64,000 nt of DNA from an uncultured Flavobacteriaceae bacterium (GTDB taxonomy: Bacteria; Bacteroidota; Bacteroidia; Flavobacteriales; Flavobacteriaceae): contig CAJQNF010000051.1 in assembly GCA_905479625.1 (NCBI GenBank), positions 1-64,000 on the forward strand. The letters run 5' to 3'. Shown piece after piece: positions 30,044-40,537 of this stretch. The number at the start of each line of letters is the position of its first letter. The first letter of the stretch is position 1. The translations under genes were made by a program, and so were the position numbers. The notes under the pieces are model-generated. The model did not search any database and was not told the DNA's origin. It saw only the letters and a program-made list of their open reading frames with translations.

Positions 30044-31540
30044 ATGAAAAACAAGAATAACATTTCAAAAATATTCTTAGGTATAATTCTGAGTGGTGTT
30101 TTAGTAACTGCATGTGAGAAGCCTGCTAAAGAGGTGCTTGAAGAAGAAAAAAAAGGTACTCCGGTAAGCGTTTCTGAAACTGCAGTGTATACTACGGCTC
30201 ATCAAACGGAACTTAACCTTTCACAAACCGGTACCGTCAATTTTGAAAATTTTCAGCAGCCGCTGGAAACTGAGGCTTCAATATTGGTCAATATAGATCG
30301 TTTACACCAAACTTTTGTTGGAATAGGAGCAGCTTTGACAGATGCTTCTGCAGAAACTTTTTACAAACTTGACAAGGACCAGCAGGATTTATTTATGGAA
30401 GCTTATTACAGCATCGATAAAGGAATTGGTTATTCATTGGGAAGGACCATTATTCACAGCTGTGATTTTTCTACCGGGAGTTATACTTATGTTGAAGAAG
30501 GAGATGCAGCATTAAAGACATTTAATATTGACCACGACAGAAAATTTCGTTTACCCTTTACCAAAAAAGCTATAGAAGCTGCCGGAGGAGAACTATTAAT
30601 GTACGCAAGCCCCTGGAGTCCACCTGCTTTTATGAAAACGAACGGGAGTATGCTTCAAGGAGGGAAATTGAAACCTGAATTTTATCAGTCCTGGGCCAAT
30701 TATTATGTCAAGTTTATAGAGGCCTACGAGAAGGAAGGAATTCCTATTTGGGGATTGAGTATACAAAATGAACCCATGGCGACCCAGCGATGGGAATCTT
30801 GTATTTATTCTGCTGAGGAGGAAAGAGATTTTTTAAAAAACTTTTTGGGGCCAACACTTGAGAAATCAGGAATGGGAGATAAAAAAGTAATCGTTTGGGA
30901 TCATAACAGAGATCTTTTATTTGAAAGAGCCAATGTGATCTTAAGTGACCCGGAAGCCAATAAATATGTTTGGGGAACAGGTTTTCACTGGTATGAAGAT
31001 TGGAAAGACGGCACGCCAATGTTTAAAAATGTGGCAGGCGTGAATGATGCTTACCCTGATAAAAAACTGATCTTCACCGAAGGTTGCAATGAAGGTTACA
31101 ATCTTGAAAGATTACAGAATGATGATCCTAAACTTGCTGAGCGATATGGAAAGGCGATGATCAATGATTTTAATAATGGCACTGTTGCATGGACCGACTG
31201 GAATATTTTATTGGATCAGAATGGAGGACCTAACCATGTTCAGAATTTATGCTTTGCACCAGTTCATGGAAATACAGATACAGGTAAATTGATGTTGACC
31301 AGATCTTATTATTATATAGGGCATTTTTCAAAATTTATTCGCCCTGGTGCGAAAAGAATTTCGACTGGAACCACAGCTAATCATTTAAGCTCCACTTCTT
31401 TTCTTAATACAGACGGAAGTGTTGTTGTGGTAGCTATGAATTCAAGTGACAAGGAACTTAATTATATGTTAAGTATTGATAATAAGACCGCTAAATTGTC
31501 TATGCCCGCGCATGGAATACAGACCATAGTCTTGAAATAG
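30044..31540 (+). CDS. GH30 family glycoside hydrolase (candidate beta-1,6-glucanase), lipoprotein
   Basis: Lipobox VTACEKP; GIGAALTDASAETFYKL; SIQNEP acid/base and FTEGCNEG nucleophile regions; FSKFIRPGAKRI. Confidence 0.9.
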   Translation: MKNKNNISKIFLGIILSGVLVTACEKPAKEVLEEEKKGTPVSVSETAVYTTAHQTELNLSQTGTVNFENFQQPLETEASILVNIDRLHQTFVGIGAALTDASAETFYKLDKDQQDLFMEAYYSIDKGIGYSLGRTIIHSCDFSTGSYTYVEEGDAALKTFNIDHDRKFRLPFTKKAIEAAGGELLMYASPWSPPAFMKTNGSMLQGGKLKPEFYQSWANYYVKFIEAYEKEGIPIWGLSIQNEPMATQRWESCIYSAEEERDFLKNFLGPTLEKSGMGDKKVIVWDHNRDLLFERANVILSDPEANKYVWGTGFHWYEDWKDGTPMFKNVAGVNDAYPDKKLIFTEGCNEGYNLERLQNDDPKLAERYGKAMINDFNNGTVAWTDWNILLDQNGGPNHVQNLCFAPVHGNTDTGKLMLTRSYYYIGHFSKFIRPGAKRISTGTTANHLSSTSFLNTDGSVVVVAMNSSDKELNYMLSIDNKTAKLSMPAHGIQTIVLK

Positions 31541-31578
31541 CCAGTTAAAATAGTTAATCAAATAACCAACCTTACAAT

Positions 31579-33090
31579 ATGAATAAGTCGTACACCCTAT
31601 TTATTAGTTTTATCGTGGCCTTGGGCGGATTCCTTTTAGGATTTGACAGCGCCGTAATTTCAGGTGCCGTAAGTGGTATCCGTACCTATTTTGAAATGTC
31701 AGATTGGGAATTAGGTTTTTCAGTCGGTTGTGTCATTTTTGGAGCCATGGCAGGTAACATTGTCGCAGGACCTATGAGTGATAAATTTGGAAGAAAAAAT
31801 GTTTTACTTGTCACGGCGATGCTTTTTACCATATCTGCTCTTTGGTCAGCAACTGCAACCACTTATGTTTCGTTTGTAATTGCGAGAATTATTGGTGGTA
31901 TAGGGATTGGCGGAGCAATTTTGATTGCACCCATTTATATAGCCGAAATAGCGCCTCCTAAGCTAAGGGGAAGTCTCGTTTCATTAAATCAACTGAATAT
32001 TGTTATTGGTATTTCAGTGGCCTATTTTTCTAATTATTTCTTAAAAGATTTGGAAGGTGAAAGCTGGCGATGGATGTTAGGGGTTGAAGCTATTCCTGCT
32101 ATTATTTATTTTTTAGCACTTTTTGCAGTGCCAAGAAGCCCACGCTGGTTGATTCAAAGGCTGAATTTAGTAAAGATTGCAGAAAAGACACTTATTAAGA
32201 TTGGAGGGAAAGAATATGCCCAGTTAACCATAGAAGAAATTCAGAGAGGAATTGCAAAAAAAGAAGCGAAAGGAACTTTTTCGGATTTGTTTAGCAGCCG
32301 AATGAAAACCATAATGATTATTGCCCTTGGAATTGCTTTCTTCCAGCAGATCACAGGGATCAATGCTATTTTTTATTATGCCCCGACTATTTTTGAACAA
32401 GCAGGAGGAAGTACAGACAGTTCATTTCTTCAGGCTATTGTAGTTGGATTGACCAACTTGGTATTTACTTTAGTCGCTATTAGACTCATAGATAAATTGG
32501 GACGTAAACCGCTGTTGATTATCGGCACAACGGCTATGACTATTGCCTTGTCTATGGCCACATTGGCATTTAACAATGCCACATATGATATTAACGCGAC
32601 CACATTAGCGAAAATTGAGAATCAGGAAATGAAGACAGGCCTAACAGCTTTGGAAGGAGAATCTTACAATTCTCAAAAAGAAATGTTTACGGCAGTGAGT
32701 CCTTTATTGAGCGAGAAGCAATTGTTTAGTTTTAAACGGAACGAAATCAAGAATTTTATAAGTATCAACGCGACAATGGTATTAATTGCAATCCTATTAT
32801 ATGTAGCAGCTTTTGCCATATCTCTTGGCCCAGTAATGTGGACCTTGTTATCCGAAATATTCCCGGGTAATATAAAAGGAATTGCTATATCAGTTGTTGG
32901 ATTCTTTAATTCTTTGGTCAGTTATACAGTTACTCAATTCTTTCCGTGGGAACTTACCAACTTAGGACCAACCATGACCTTTGCCATTTATGCCGCGATG
33001 GCTGTTTTATCCTTATTATTTGTGAAGAAATATGTGATAGAAACAAAAGGAAAAAGTTTGGAAGAAGTTGAAGAATTATTGACGAATTGA
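31579..33090 (+). CDS. MFS sugar transporter (sugar porter family)
   Basis: GFLLGFDSAVISGA; DKFGRKN; PRSPRWL; QQITGINAIFYYAPTIFE; ETKGKSLEEVEE. Confidence 0.95.
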   Translation: MNKSYTLFISFIVALGGFLLGFDSAVISGAVSGIRTYFEMSDWELGFSVGCVIFGAMAGNIVAGPMSDKFGRKNVLLVTAMLFTISALWSATATTYVSFVIARIIGGIGIGGAILIAPIYIAEIAPPKLRGSLVSLNQLNIVIGISVAYFSNYFLKDLEGESWRWMLGVEAIPAIIYFLALFAVPRSPRWLIQRLNLVKIAEKTLIKIGGKEYAQLTIEEIQRGIAKKEAKGTFSDLFSSRMKTIMIIALGIAFFQQITGINAIFYYAPTIFEQAGGSTDSSFLQAIVVGLTNLVFTLVAIRLIDKLGRKPLLIIGTTAMTIALSMATLAFNNATYDINATTLAKIENQEMKTGLTALEGESYNSQKEMFTAVSPLLSEKQLFSFKRNEIKNFISINATMVLIAILLYVAAFAISLGPVMWTLLSEIFPGNIKGIAISVVGFFNSLVSYTVTQFFPWELTNLGPTMTFAIYAAMAVLSLLFVKKYVIETKGKSLEEVEELLTN

Positions 33091-33159
33091 TATTAAAAGT
33101 GTAATCATTCGCGTAATGCTGAATGTAAAAAAAAATACAGCTATTTTAAAAATATAATA

Positions 33160-36100
33160 ATGAGTGCAAACCATATCTACATAGGAAATAATGAAACTTC
33201 CTTTGAAACAAAAGAAATAAAAGGTGAATTAATTTTCTTTGAGAATGAAAATTATTATAAAATCACGAATAATGATGCCATGAGACCTTTCTTTATGAGC
33301 ATTGTTAGTGATTCAAATCATTGGATGTTTATCTCGAGTAATGGAGGCTTGTCGGCTGGTAGAAAGGATTCTGAATCATCTTTGTTTCCCTATTATACAG
33401 ATGATAAAATAACAGAATCTGCTGATATCACCGGAAGTAAAACAATCTTGCAGATTCATAAAGAAGGCAAAACTTACCTTTGGGAACCTTTTTCTGACAG
33501 ATATTCAGGCATATACAAGACGCATAGAAACTTATACAAAAACAGTTTTGGAAACAAGGTGGTTTTTGAGGAAACCAATGAAGATTTAGGTCTCACATTT
33601 AGATACCAATGGAATTCAAGCGATAAATTTGGGTTTGTACGAAAATCAACCTTGGTCAATGATATAAATTCAAGTAGTAAGATTTCGGTTTTAGATGGGA
33701 TTCAAAATATACTGCCTTATGGTGTTAATGCTGGTTTACAAAATGATAGAAGCAATTTAGTTGACGCCTATAAAAAGTGTGAATTAGAGGCAGCGGTGGG
33801 TATTGGAATTTATGCTTTAAGTGCAATAATTGTTGATAAAGCAGAACCAAGCGAGGCTCTAAAAGCAAGTACAGTATGGTCGACTGGAATCGAGAATGCA
33901 ACATATCTATTGTCGTCTTTACAAGTTGACAAGTTTAGAAAAGGTCAGGAAATAACGCAAGAGGCAGATATTAAAGCGGAGAAAGGAGCTTATTTTGTGA
34001 GTTCAGATATAACTTTAGCACCTAATTCTGAGAAAACCTGGATGATGGTTGCAAATGTTAACCAAACAATGGTGAACATAAGTGAAATTGGTGAAATGAT
34101 TAGGAAAGGAGTTGATCTTAATGCTATTGTACAGGCAGATATTGAGCTAGGGTCCAAAAAATTATTGGAACTGAATGCTGCTTCAGACGGGGTACAATTA
34201 ACTGCCGATAGTTTGATGAATACCAGGCATTTTTCAAATACTCTTTTCAACATTATGCGAGGAGGAATATTTGATGACGGCTATCAAATTGAAAAATGGG
34301 ATTTTGTAAAATATATTGAAATTGCTAACAAAAAAATATTTAAGAAAAAAGAGGCGCTTTTAGAAAACCTTCCCGAATTATTTACATTGAGCCATTTAAA
34401 AGAATTGGCTTTAAAAGATGCAGACAAAAACTTTAAGAGACTTGTCATTGAGTATATGCCGCTTAAATTTAGTAGACGGCATGGTGATCCAAGTAGACCC
34501 TGGAACAGGTTTTCAATTAATACAACGAGTGAATTAGATGGTTCAAAAATATTGGACTATGAAGGAAACTGGAGGGATATTTTTCAAAACTGGGAAGCCC
34601 TGGCTCATTCATATCCTGAGTTTATCGAAAGTATGATCCATAAATTCCTGAATGCGACAACTTTTGATGGTTATAATCCATACAGAGTAACAAAAGGCGG
34701 CTTTGACTGGGAGACAATTGAACCAGATGATCCTTGGTCATATATCGGGTATTGGGGAGATCATCAAATTATCTACCTATTAAAATTTTTAGAGTTTATT
34801 GAACATCATTACCCCAGTCAATTGGCAAAATACTTTGATCAGGATATTTTTGTTTATGCCAATGTGCCCTATAGGATTAAAAGTTATGCAGATATCTTGT
34901 TAAACCCTAAAGACACGATTGATTTTGATCATGAAGCGGATGAAAAAATTGCTCAAAAAAGAGTAGAATTAGGTGCTGATGGGGCCTTACTAAGGGATAA
35001 AAACTTTTTTATCTACAAAGTCAATCTTATTGAAAAACTGTTGGCAACAGTTTTGGCAAAAGTATCAAACTTTATTCCTGAGGGAGGAATTTGGATGAAT
35101 ACACAAAGGCCTGAATGGAATGATGCAAATAATGCTTTGGTAGGAAACGGTGTATCTATGGTAACCTTGTATTATCTGAGACGCTTTTTGAATTTCTTTG
35201 AAGGAATAGTCCAAAACATGCCTGAAGGAGACAATGAAGTATCCATTGAATTGGCCCAGTTTTTTAATATGGTACTCGACACTTTTAAAGACAATACCCA
35301 TATACTTTCGGGAAGAGTATCCGATAAGGATCGAAAAACTGTCTTAGACGGACTTGGAAATGCGGGGAGTGAATTCAGAACAGGTATTTACGAAAATGGT
35401 TTTTCTAGTGATAAGGCTGCCATTTCAAAAACTGATTTATTAACGTTTTTAAAGGTTTCCAAACAATATTTGGACCATACTATAGACGCGAATAAAAGAG
35501 AGGATAATTTATTCCATGCCTACAATTTAATGACAGTTGAGAGTGATTCAGAAGTTTCAATCTCTTATTTACCGGAAATGTTAGAAGGCCAGGTAGCTGC
35601 TTTGAGTTCAGGATATATCTCCGGAAAGGCTTCATTAGAAGTTTTAGATGCCTTGAAGAAAAGTGCTTTATTCAGACCGGATCAATACAGTTATATATTG
35701 TATCCTAATAAAGAGTTACCAAGATTTGATGTAAAGAATAATATTCCGGCTCATAAAATAAAGACTTCAGGTTTACTGAAGCAGCTTTTAGAAGACGGGA
35801 ACAAACAAGTTGTTGAAAAAGACGTAGATGGAAACTTCCATTTTAACGGAACATTCAACAATGCAGAAAGTTTAAAAGAAGCGCTTTCAAGCTTGCCAGT
35901 CGAACAATATGGCGAGCTGGTTGAAAAAGATACAGACTTACTTTTAGAAACCTTTGAAGAGATTTTTGATCATAAATCGTTTACAGGAAGATCGGGAACT
36001 TTTTATGGTTACGAAGGCTTGGGTTCTATTTATTGGCACATGGTTTCAAAATTAGTCTTAAGTATTCAAGAAACTTGCTTGTTAGCTATTAAAAATGGAG

Positions 36101-36621
36101 AAGATGATGTTGTCATTGGCAAATTATTAGACCATTATTACGAAGCCAGCGAGGGAATCGGAGTTCATAAATCACCAGAGTTATACGGAGCCTTCCCAAC
36201 TGATCCGTATTCGCATACGCCTGGAAGTAAAGGAGCACAGCAACCTGGGATGACGGGTCAGGTTAAAGAGGATATCTTAAGTAGATTTGGAGAATTAGGA
36301 GTGTCTGTTGCCGATGGAAAACTGATGTTCAATCCTCGTTTACTTAGACAAGAAGAGTTTTTGAAAAGTCCTGAAACATTTAAATATGTTGATATTCAAA
36401 AGGAGTTAAAAGAGATTGAAGTAGGTAGCGATTCACTTTGTTTTACCTATTGTCAAATCCCGGTTATATACAAACTAGCCTCAAAAGAGGGGATACAAGT
36501 GCTGTTTGGTGATAACAATGTTTTAGAATCTGCAGAGATGTATCTCGATGCACAAACAAGTAAAAAAGTTTTTGAAAGATCCGGAGAAATTAGCCAGATT
36601 ATTGTTTCAATAAAAAAATAG
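33160..36621 (+). CDS. Very large (1153 aa) cytosolic protein, putative GH94-clan beta-glucan phosphorylase (GH161- or GH149-like)
   Basis: No signal peptide; N-terminal NHWMFISSNGGLSAGRKDSESSLFPYYTDDKI; GGFDWETIEPDDPWSYIGYWGDHQIIYLLKFLEF; size and PUL context fit beta-1,3-glucan phosphorylases. Family call from memory only. Confidence 0.5.
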   Translation: MSANHIYIGNNETSFETKEIKGELIFFENENYYKITNNDAMRPFFMSIVSDSNHWMFISSNGGLSAGRKDSESSLFPYYTDDKITESADITGSKTILQIHKEGKTYLWEPFSDRYSGIYKTHRNLYKNSFGNKVVFEETNEDLGLTFRYQWNSSDKFGFVRKSTLVNDINSSSKISVLDGIQNILPYGVNAGLQNDRSNLVDAYKKCELEAAVGIGIYALSAIIVDKAEPSEALKASTVWSTGIENATYLLSSLQVDKFRKGQEITQEADIKAEKGAYFVSSDITLAPNSEKTWMMVANVNQTMVNISEIGEMIRKGVDLNAIVQADIELGSKKLLELNAASDGVQLTADSLMNTRHFSNTLFNIMRGGIFDDGYQIEKWDFVKYIEIANKKIFKKKEALLENLPELFTLSHLKELALKDADKNFKRLVIEYMPLKFSRRHGDPSRPWNRFSINTTSELDGSKILDYEGNWRDIFQNWEALAHSYPEFIESMIHKFLNATTFDGYNPYRVTKGGFDWETIEPDDPWSYIGYWGDHQIIYLLKFLEFIEHHYPSQLAKYFDQDIFVYANVPYRIKSYADILLNPKDTIDFDHEADEKIAQKRVELGADGALLRDKNFFIYKVNLIEKLLATVLAKVSNFIPEGGIWMNTQRPEWNDANNALVGNGVSMVTLYYLRRFLNFFEGIVQNMPEGDNEVSIELAQFFNMVLDTFKDNTHILSGRVSDKDRKTVLDGLGNAGSEFRTGIYENGFSSDKAAISKTDLLTFLKVSKQYLDHTIDANKREDNLFHAYNLMTVESDSEVSISYLPEMLEGQVAALSSGYISGKASLEVLDALKKSALFRPDQYSYILYPNKELPRFDVKNNIPAHKIKTSGLLKQLLEDGNKQVVEKDVDGNFHFNGTFNNAESLKEALSSLPVEQYGELVEKDTDLLLETFEEIFDHKSFTGRSGTFYGYEGLGSIYWHMVSKLVLSIQETCLLAIKNGEDDVVIGKLLDHYYEASEGIGVHKSPELYGAFPTDPYSHTPGSKGAQQPGMTGQVKEDILSRFGELGVSVADGKLMFNPRLLRQEEFLKSPETFKYVDIQKELKEIEVGSDSLCFTYCQIPVIYKLASKEGIQVLFGDNNVLESAEMYLDAQTSKKVFERSGEISQIIVSIKK

Positions 36622-36623
36622 AG

Positions 36624-37922
36624 ATGAAAATGAATTTTAAACTTAAAATATTGGCGATCGCAGCCATCTTACTAGTAACTGTTGGATGTGGAAATAAGTC
36701 AAAAAAAGAAGCCGAAACCGTTGATAAAGATAAAGAAATGACTAAAGTGAAAGATAGAACTGCTGCTGAGATACTGGGAAACCCGGATTATTTAGCCATG
36801 TCTTATGGAGGTTACAGGCATGTTGATCATGATATAGAACCCACATTAGACGAATTAAAAGATGATATGAAACTATTGTCTGCTATGGGAGTTAAAATTG
36901 TGCGTACCTACAAAGTACACTTGCCACAAGCAGCTAATTTATTAAAAGCAATTTCTGAATTAAAGAAAGAGGATCCTGATTTTGAAATGTATGTGATGTT
37001 GGGTGCCTGGATCGATTGCAAAAATGCATGGACAGATCTGGAGCCAGATCACGAGGTGGAGAGTGAAGCAAATGCTCCTCAAATTGAAGAAACTGTAAGA
37101 TTAGCAAATCAATATCCAGCTATTGTAAAAGTTATTGCAGTAGGAAATGAAGCGATGGTTCATTGGGCGGCAACGTATTTCGTTCGACCTTCAGTTATTT
37201 TAAAATGGGTAAATCATTTACAAGGTTTAAAAGAAGCTGGAAAACTTCCCAAAGATTTATGGATCACCAGTTCTGATGACTTTTCTTCCTGGGGAGGAGG
37301 CGGTGCGGAGTATCATACGGAGGATCTCGAAAAATTATATAACGCTGTAGATTATATCTCGATGCATACCTATCCTTATCACAATACGCACTACAACCCT
37401 GAATTTTGGATTATAGAAGATGATGAGAAATTATCTGATGTGGAGAAAATTGATGCTGCGATGATTCGTGCACAAGCTTTTGCAAAGAAGCAATATGACA
37501 GTGTTTCAGGTTATATGAAAAGTATTGGTGTTGAGAAACCTATTCATATTGGCGAAACAGGCTGGGCTACAGTTTCAAAACCAGGGGATTTTTATAGTGC
37601 TACAGGATCCAGAGCAACTGATGAATATAAATCAGGAATGTATTATAAATTGATGCGCGAATGGACAAATGAGGCTGGTATGTCATGTTTTTATTTTGAA
37701 GGATTTAATGAGCCATGGAAAGATTCGAAAAACCCGATGGGTTCTGAAAACCATTTTGGCTTATTCACCAAAGAAGGCCAGGCTAAATATGCCTTATGGG
37801 ATATGGTTGATAGTGGGGTTTTTGAGGGATTGACTAGAAATGGAAACCCGATTGTTAAAACTTATAATGGAGATAAAGAGGAATTAATGAAACAGGTTTT
37901 GGTCCCTCCCACAGCTGAGTAA
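36624..37922 (+). CDS. GH17-like beta-1,3-glucan-active lipoprotein
   Basis: Lipobox TVGCGN; GVKIVRTYKVH; VGNEAMVHW; IHIGETGWAT; ACFYFEGFNEPWK. Confidence 0.8.
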   Translation: MKMNFKLKILAIAAILLVTVGCGNKSKKEAETVDKDKEMTKVKDRTAAEILGNPDYLAMSYGGYRHVDHDIEPTLDELKDDMKLLSAMGVKIVRTYKVHLPQAANLLKAISELKKEDPDFEMYVMLGAWIDCKNAWTDLEPDHEVESEANAPQIEETVRLANQYPAIVKVIAVGNEAMVHWAATYFVRPSVILKWVNHLQGLKEAGKLPKDLWITSSDDFSSWGGGGAEYHTEDLEKLYNAVDYISMHTYPYHNTHYNPEFWIIEDDEKLSDVEKIDAAMIRAQAFAKKQYDSVSGYMKSIGVEKPIHIGETGWATVSKPGDFYSATGSRATDEYKSGMYYKLMREWTNEAGMSCFYFEGFNEPWKDSKNPMGSENHFGLFTKEGQAKYALWDMVDSGVFEGLTRNGNPIVKTYNGDKEELMKQVLVPPTAE

Positions 37923-37933
37923 ATAACGATTAA

Positions 37934-38965
37934 ATGCATAATAAAAAATTCATTATAATTGGCGCATTAACACTTGTGCTCGTAAGTAGTTTACTCTCTT
38001 TTTGTACACCTTTTAATCATGCAGAAGTAAAGATTTCAGGACGTCAGATTATAGTAAATAACAATCCTTATATAATAAAGGGTATTTGTTATCACCCTGT
38101 TCCTAAAGGTAGTGATAAAAGAGACTTTGGGAACTTGACTAGGGATTTAGCCCTCATGGTTGAGGCAGGAATAAATACCATAAGAGTTTATGAGCCCATC
38201 GATGATAAAGTTGTTTTGGATAAAATACATGCCGCAGGGATAAAAGTGATCATTGGATTTGGATACAATCAAGGTGGAAATTATGATATCCTGTCAGGCA
38301 CATTTATCGATTATATAAATAAATACAAAAACCATGAAGCCATTTTGCTTTGGGAACTCGGCAATGAATATAATTATCATCCGGAATGGTTTGAAGGGGA
38401 CCTTAAAAACTGGTATACGGCATTAAATAATGCCGCAGACAGTATTCATAAAAATGATCCTTCTCACCCGGTAACTACTGCTCATGGAGAGTTGCCAGAT
38501 GCATTAGCTCTATCTTCTTGTCCTAATATTGATGTTTGGGGAATGAACGTTTATCGTTGGGATAATCCTGAAGGAATATTTTCTCAATGGAAGGCCATCA
38601 GTTCAAAACCTATGTACTTATCCGAAGCCGGAGGAGATAGTTATATGTCTATTTCGAAAGATGGTTATGAGAAAGGGGTAAATGAAAAAGTGCAAGCTGA
38701 TGCAAATGCCAAAATTCTTGAAAGCGTTTTTAATAATTTAGAAGTGTCTTCTGGGGTAACCTTATTTTCATTCACAGATGGATGGTGGAAGGCAGGAAAT
38801 AATGACACCCAGGATGCTGGTGGGTGGGCACCTAATAGTACGGGTGTGCCCTATGACGGAACTCCTAATGAGGAATATTGGGGGATTGTGGATATAGACA
38901 GGAAGAAAAAAGAAACATTTGAAGTTGTAAAAATAAAGTTCAATCAATCATCCAATAAAAATTAG
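37934..38965 (+). CDS. Clan GH-A TIM-barrel glycoside hydrolase (GH2/GH5/GH72/GH158-like; exact family unresolved), lipoprotein
   Basis: IIVNNNPYIIKGICYHP; GINTIRVYEPI; LLWELGNEYNYH; PMYLSEAGGD. Confidence 0.7.
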   Translation: MHNKKFIIIGALTLVLVSSLLSFCTPFNHAEVKISGRQIIVNNNPYIIKGICYHPVPKGSDKRDFGNLTRDLALMVEAGINTIRVYEPIDDKVVLDKIHAAGIKVIIGFGYNQGGNYDILSGTFIDYINKYKNHEAILLWELGNEYNYHPEWFEGDLKNWYTALNNAADSIHKNDPSHPVTTAHGELPDALALSSCPNIDVWGMNVYRWDNPEGIFSQWKAISSKPMYLSEAGGDSYMSISKDGYEKGVNEKVQADANAKILESVFNNLEVSSGVTLFSFTDGWWKAGNNDTQDAGGWAPNSTGVPYDGTPNEEYWGIVDIDRKKKETFEVVKIKFNQSSNKN

Positions 38966-38980
38966 AGAAAGAATAACTAG

Positions 38981-40492
38981 ATGATCTTATCAGACTACAA
39001 ATATATGAACCGGTTTAATTCTTTTATTTACACCTTAATTCTAATGACCATGATGGGATGTAATACAAAACAAATGGAATTGGAAGTTGAAGTTTATGAA
39101 ACTTCGGCCAGTGGCAATAAGCTCAAAAAAATAACAGAATTTGCCTCAGGACAAAAGGAGGCAGTTATTAAATTACTACCCAAAGATAAGTTTCAAACGA
39201 TTACAGGATTTGGAGGGTCATTTACGGAGGCCTCGGCATATCTGTTAAACAATGTGAGTAAAGAAAATCGGGAAAAAGTTCTTGAGGCTTATTTTGGGGA
39301 AGAAGGAGCCAGGTATTCACTGACTCGGACACATATGAATTCATGCGATTTCTCCTTAAGCAATTATTCTTATGCTCCCGTTGAAGGAGATAAAGACTTG
39401 AAGAGTTTTTCAATTGATGAAGACCGCGAAGATTTGATCCCCATGATTAAAGATGCCATGGCCATATCGAAAGATGGATTTAAAATTCTCTCATCCCCAT
39501 GGACAGCACCACCCTGGATGAAAGACAATAATGATTGGCGAGGAGGTAAATTATTACCGGAATATAATGATACCTGGGCCTTGTTTTTTTCAAAATATAT
39601 AGAGGCCTATAAAGCAGAGGGCATTGATATATGGGGGTTCACGGTAGAAAACGAACCTTTAGGCAACAATAATAACTGGGAAAGTATGCATTTTACGGCC
39701 CAAGAAATGACTGAGTTTGTACAGTATCATCTTGGTCCAAAGCTTGAGGCAGACGGACACAATGTTAAGATTTTGGGTTATGATCAAAACCGAGATCATT
39801 TAAAAGATTGGGTAGATGTGATGTTTGAAGACCAAGCCTCTTCAAAATATATAGATGGAACTGCAATTCATTGGTACGCAAGTACCTATGAGGTTTTTCC
39901 GGATGTATTGCAATATGCTCATAACAAGGCGCCGGATAAATACCTGATACAAACAGAAGCTTGTGGAGATTCTGAAATCCCTAAATGGAAGGATGACCAA
40001 TGGTATTGGTCTAAAGAATCTACAGATTGGGGATGGGACTGGGCGCCCGAGGATCAAAAATATTTACATCCTAAGTATGCACCTGTCAATCGTTATGCAA
40101 GAGATATTATCGGATGTTTGAATAATTGGGTTGATGGTTGGATCGATTGGAATATGGTCTTGGATAGGCAAGGAGGCCCAAACTGGTTTAAAAATTGGTG
40201 TTTAGCACCAGTTATAGTGGATCCTGAAAATGATGAAGTTTACTTTACACCAATCTTTTATACCTTGAGTCATTTCAGTAAATTCATAAGACCAGGTGCA
40301 ACACGTATAGGGTTTGAAAATTCAGATGAATCTTTAATGGTTACGGCGGCAAAAAATGAAGATGGGTCAATTGCTGTAATTGTATTTAACGAGGGAAATA
40401 CATCGAAAAATTTTAGCTTGTCTCTAAATGAAAAAACAGTTGATATTAAAATAAGTGAAAAAGCGATTCAAACAATAAATATCCCAAATTAG
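38981..40492 (+). CDS. GH30 family glycoside hydrolase, second copy, lipoprotein
   Basis: GFGGSFTEASAYLL; WGFTVENEP; LIQTEACGD; SHFSKFIRPGATRIG. Confidence 0.9.
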   Translation: MILSDYKYMNRFNSFIYTLILMTMMGCNTKQMELEVEVYETSASGNKLKKITEFASGQKEAVIKLLPKDKFQTITGFGGSFTEASAYLLNNVSKENREKVLEAYFGEEGARYSLTRTHMNSCDFSLSNYSYAPVEGDKDLKSFSIDEDREDLIPMIKDAMAISKDGFKILSSPWTAPPWMKDNNDWRGGKLLPEYNDTWALFFSKYIEAYKAEGIDIWGFTVENEPLGNNNNWESMHFTAQEMTEFVQYHLGPKLEADGHNVKILGYDQNRDHLKDWVDVMFEDQASSKYIDGTAIHWYASTYEVFPDVLQYAHNKAPDKYLIQTEACGDSEIPKWKDDQWYWSKESTDWGWDWAPEDQKYLHPKYAPVNRYARDIIGCLNNWVDGWIDWNMVLDRQGGPNWFKNWCLAPVIVDPENDEVYFTPIFYTLSHFSKFIRPGATRIGFENSDESLMVTAAKNEDGSIAVIVFNEGNTSKNFSLSLNEKTVDIKISEKAIQTINIPN

Positions 40493-40537
40493 AAACAGGA
40501 ATCATTCCTATGGGAAACTAACTAAAAACCAAACACT

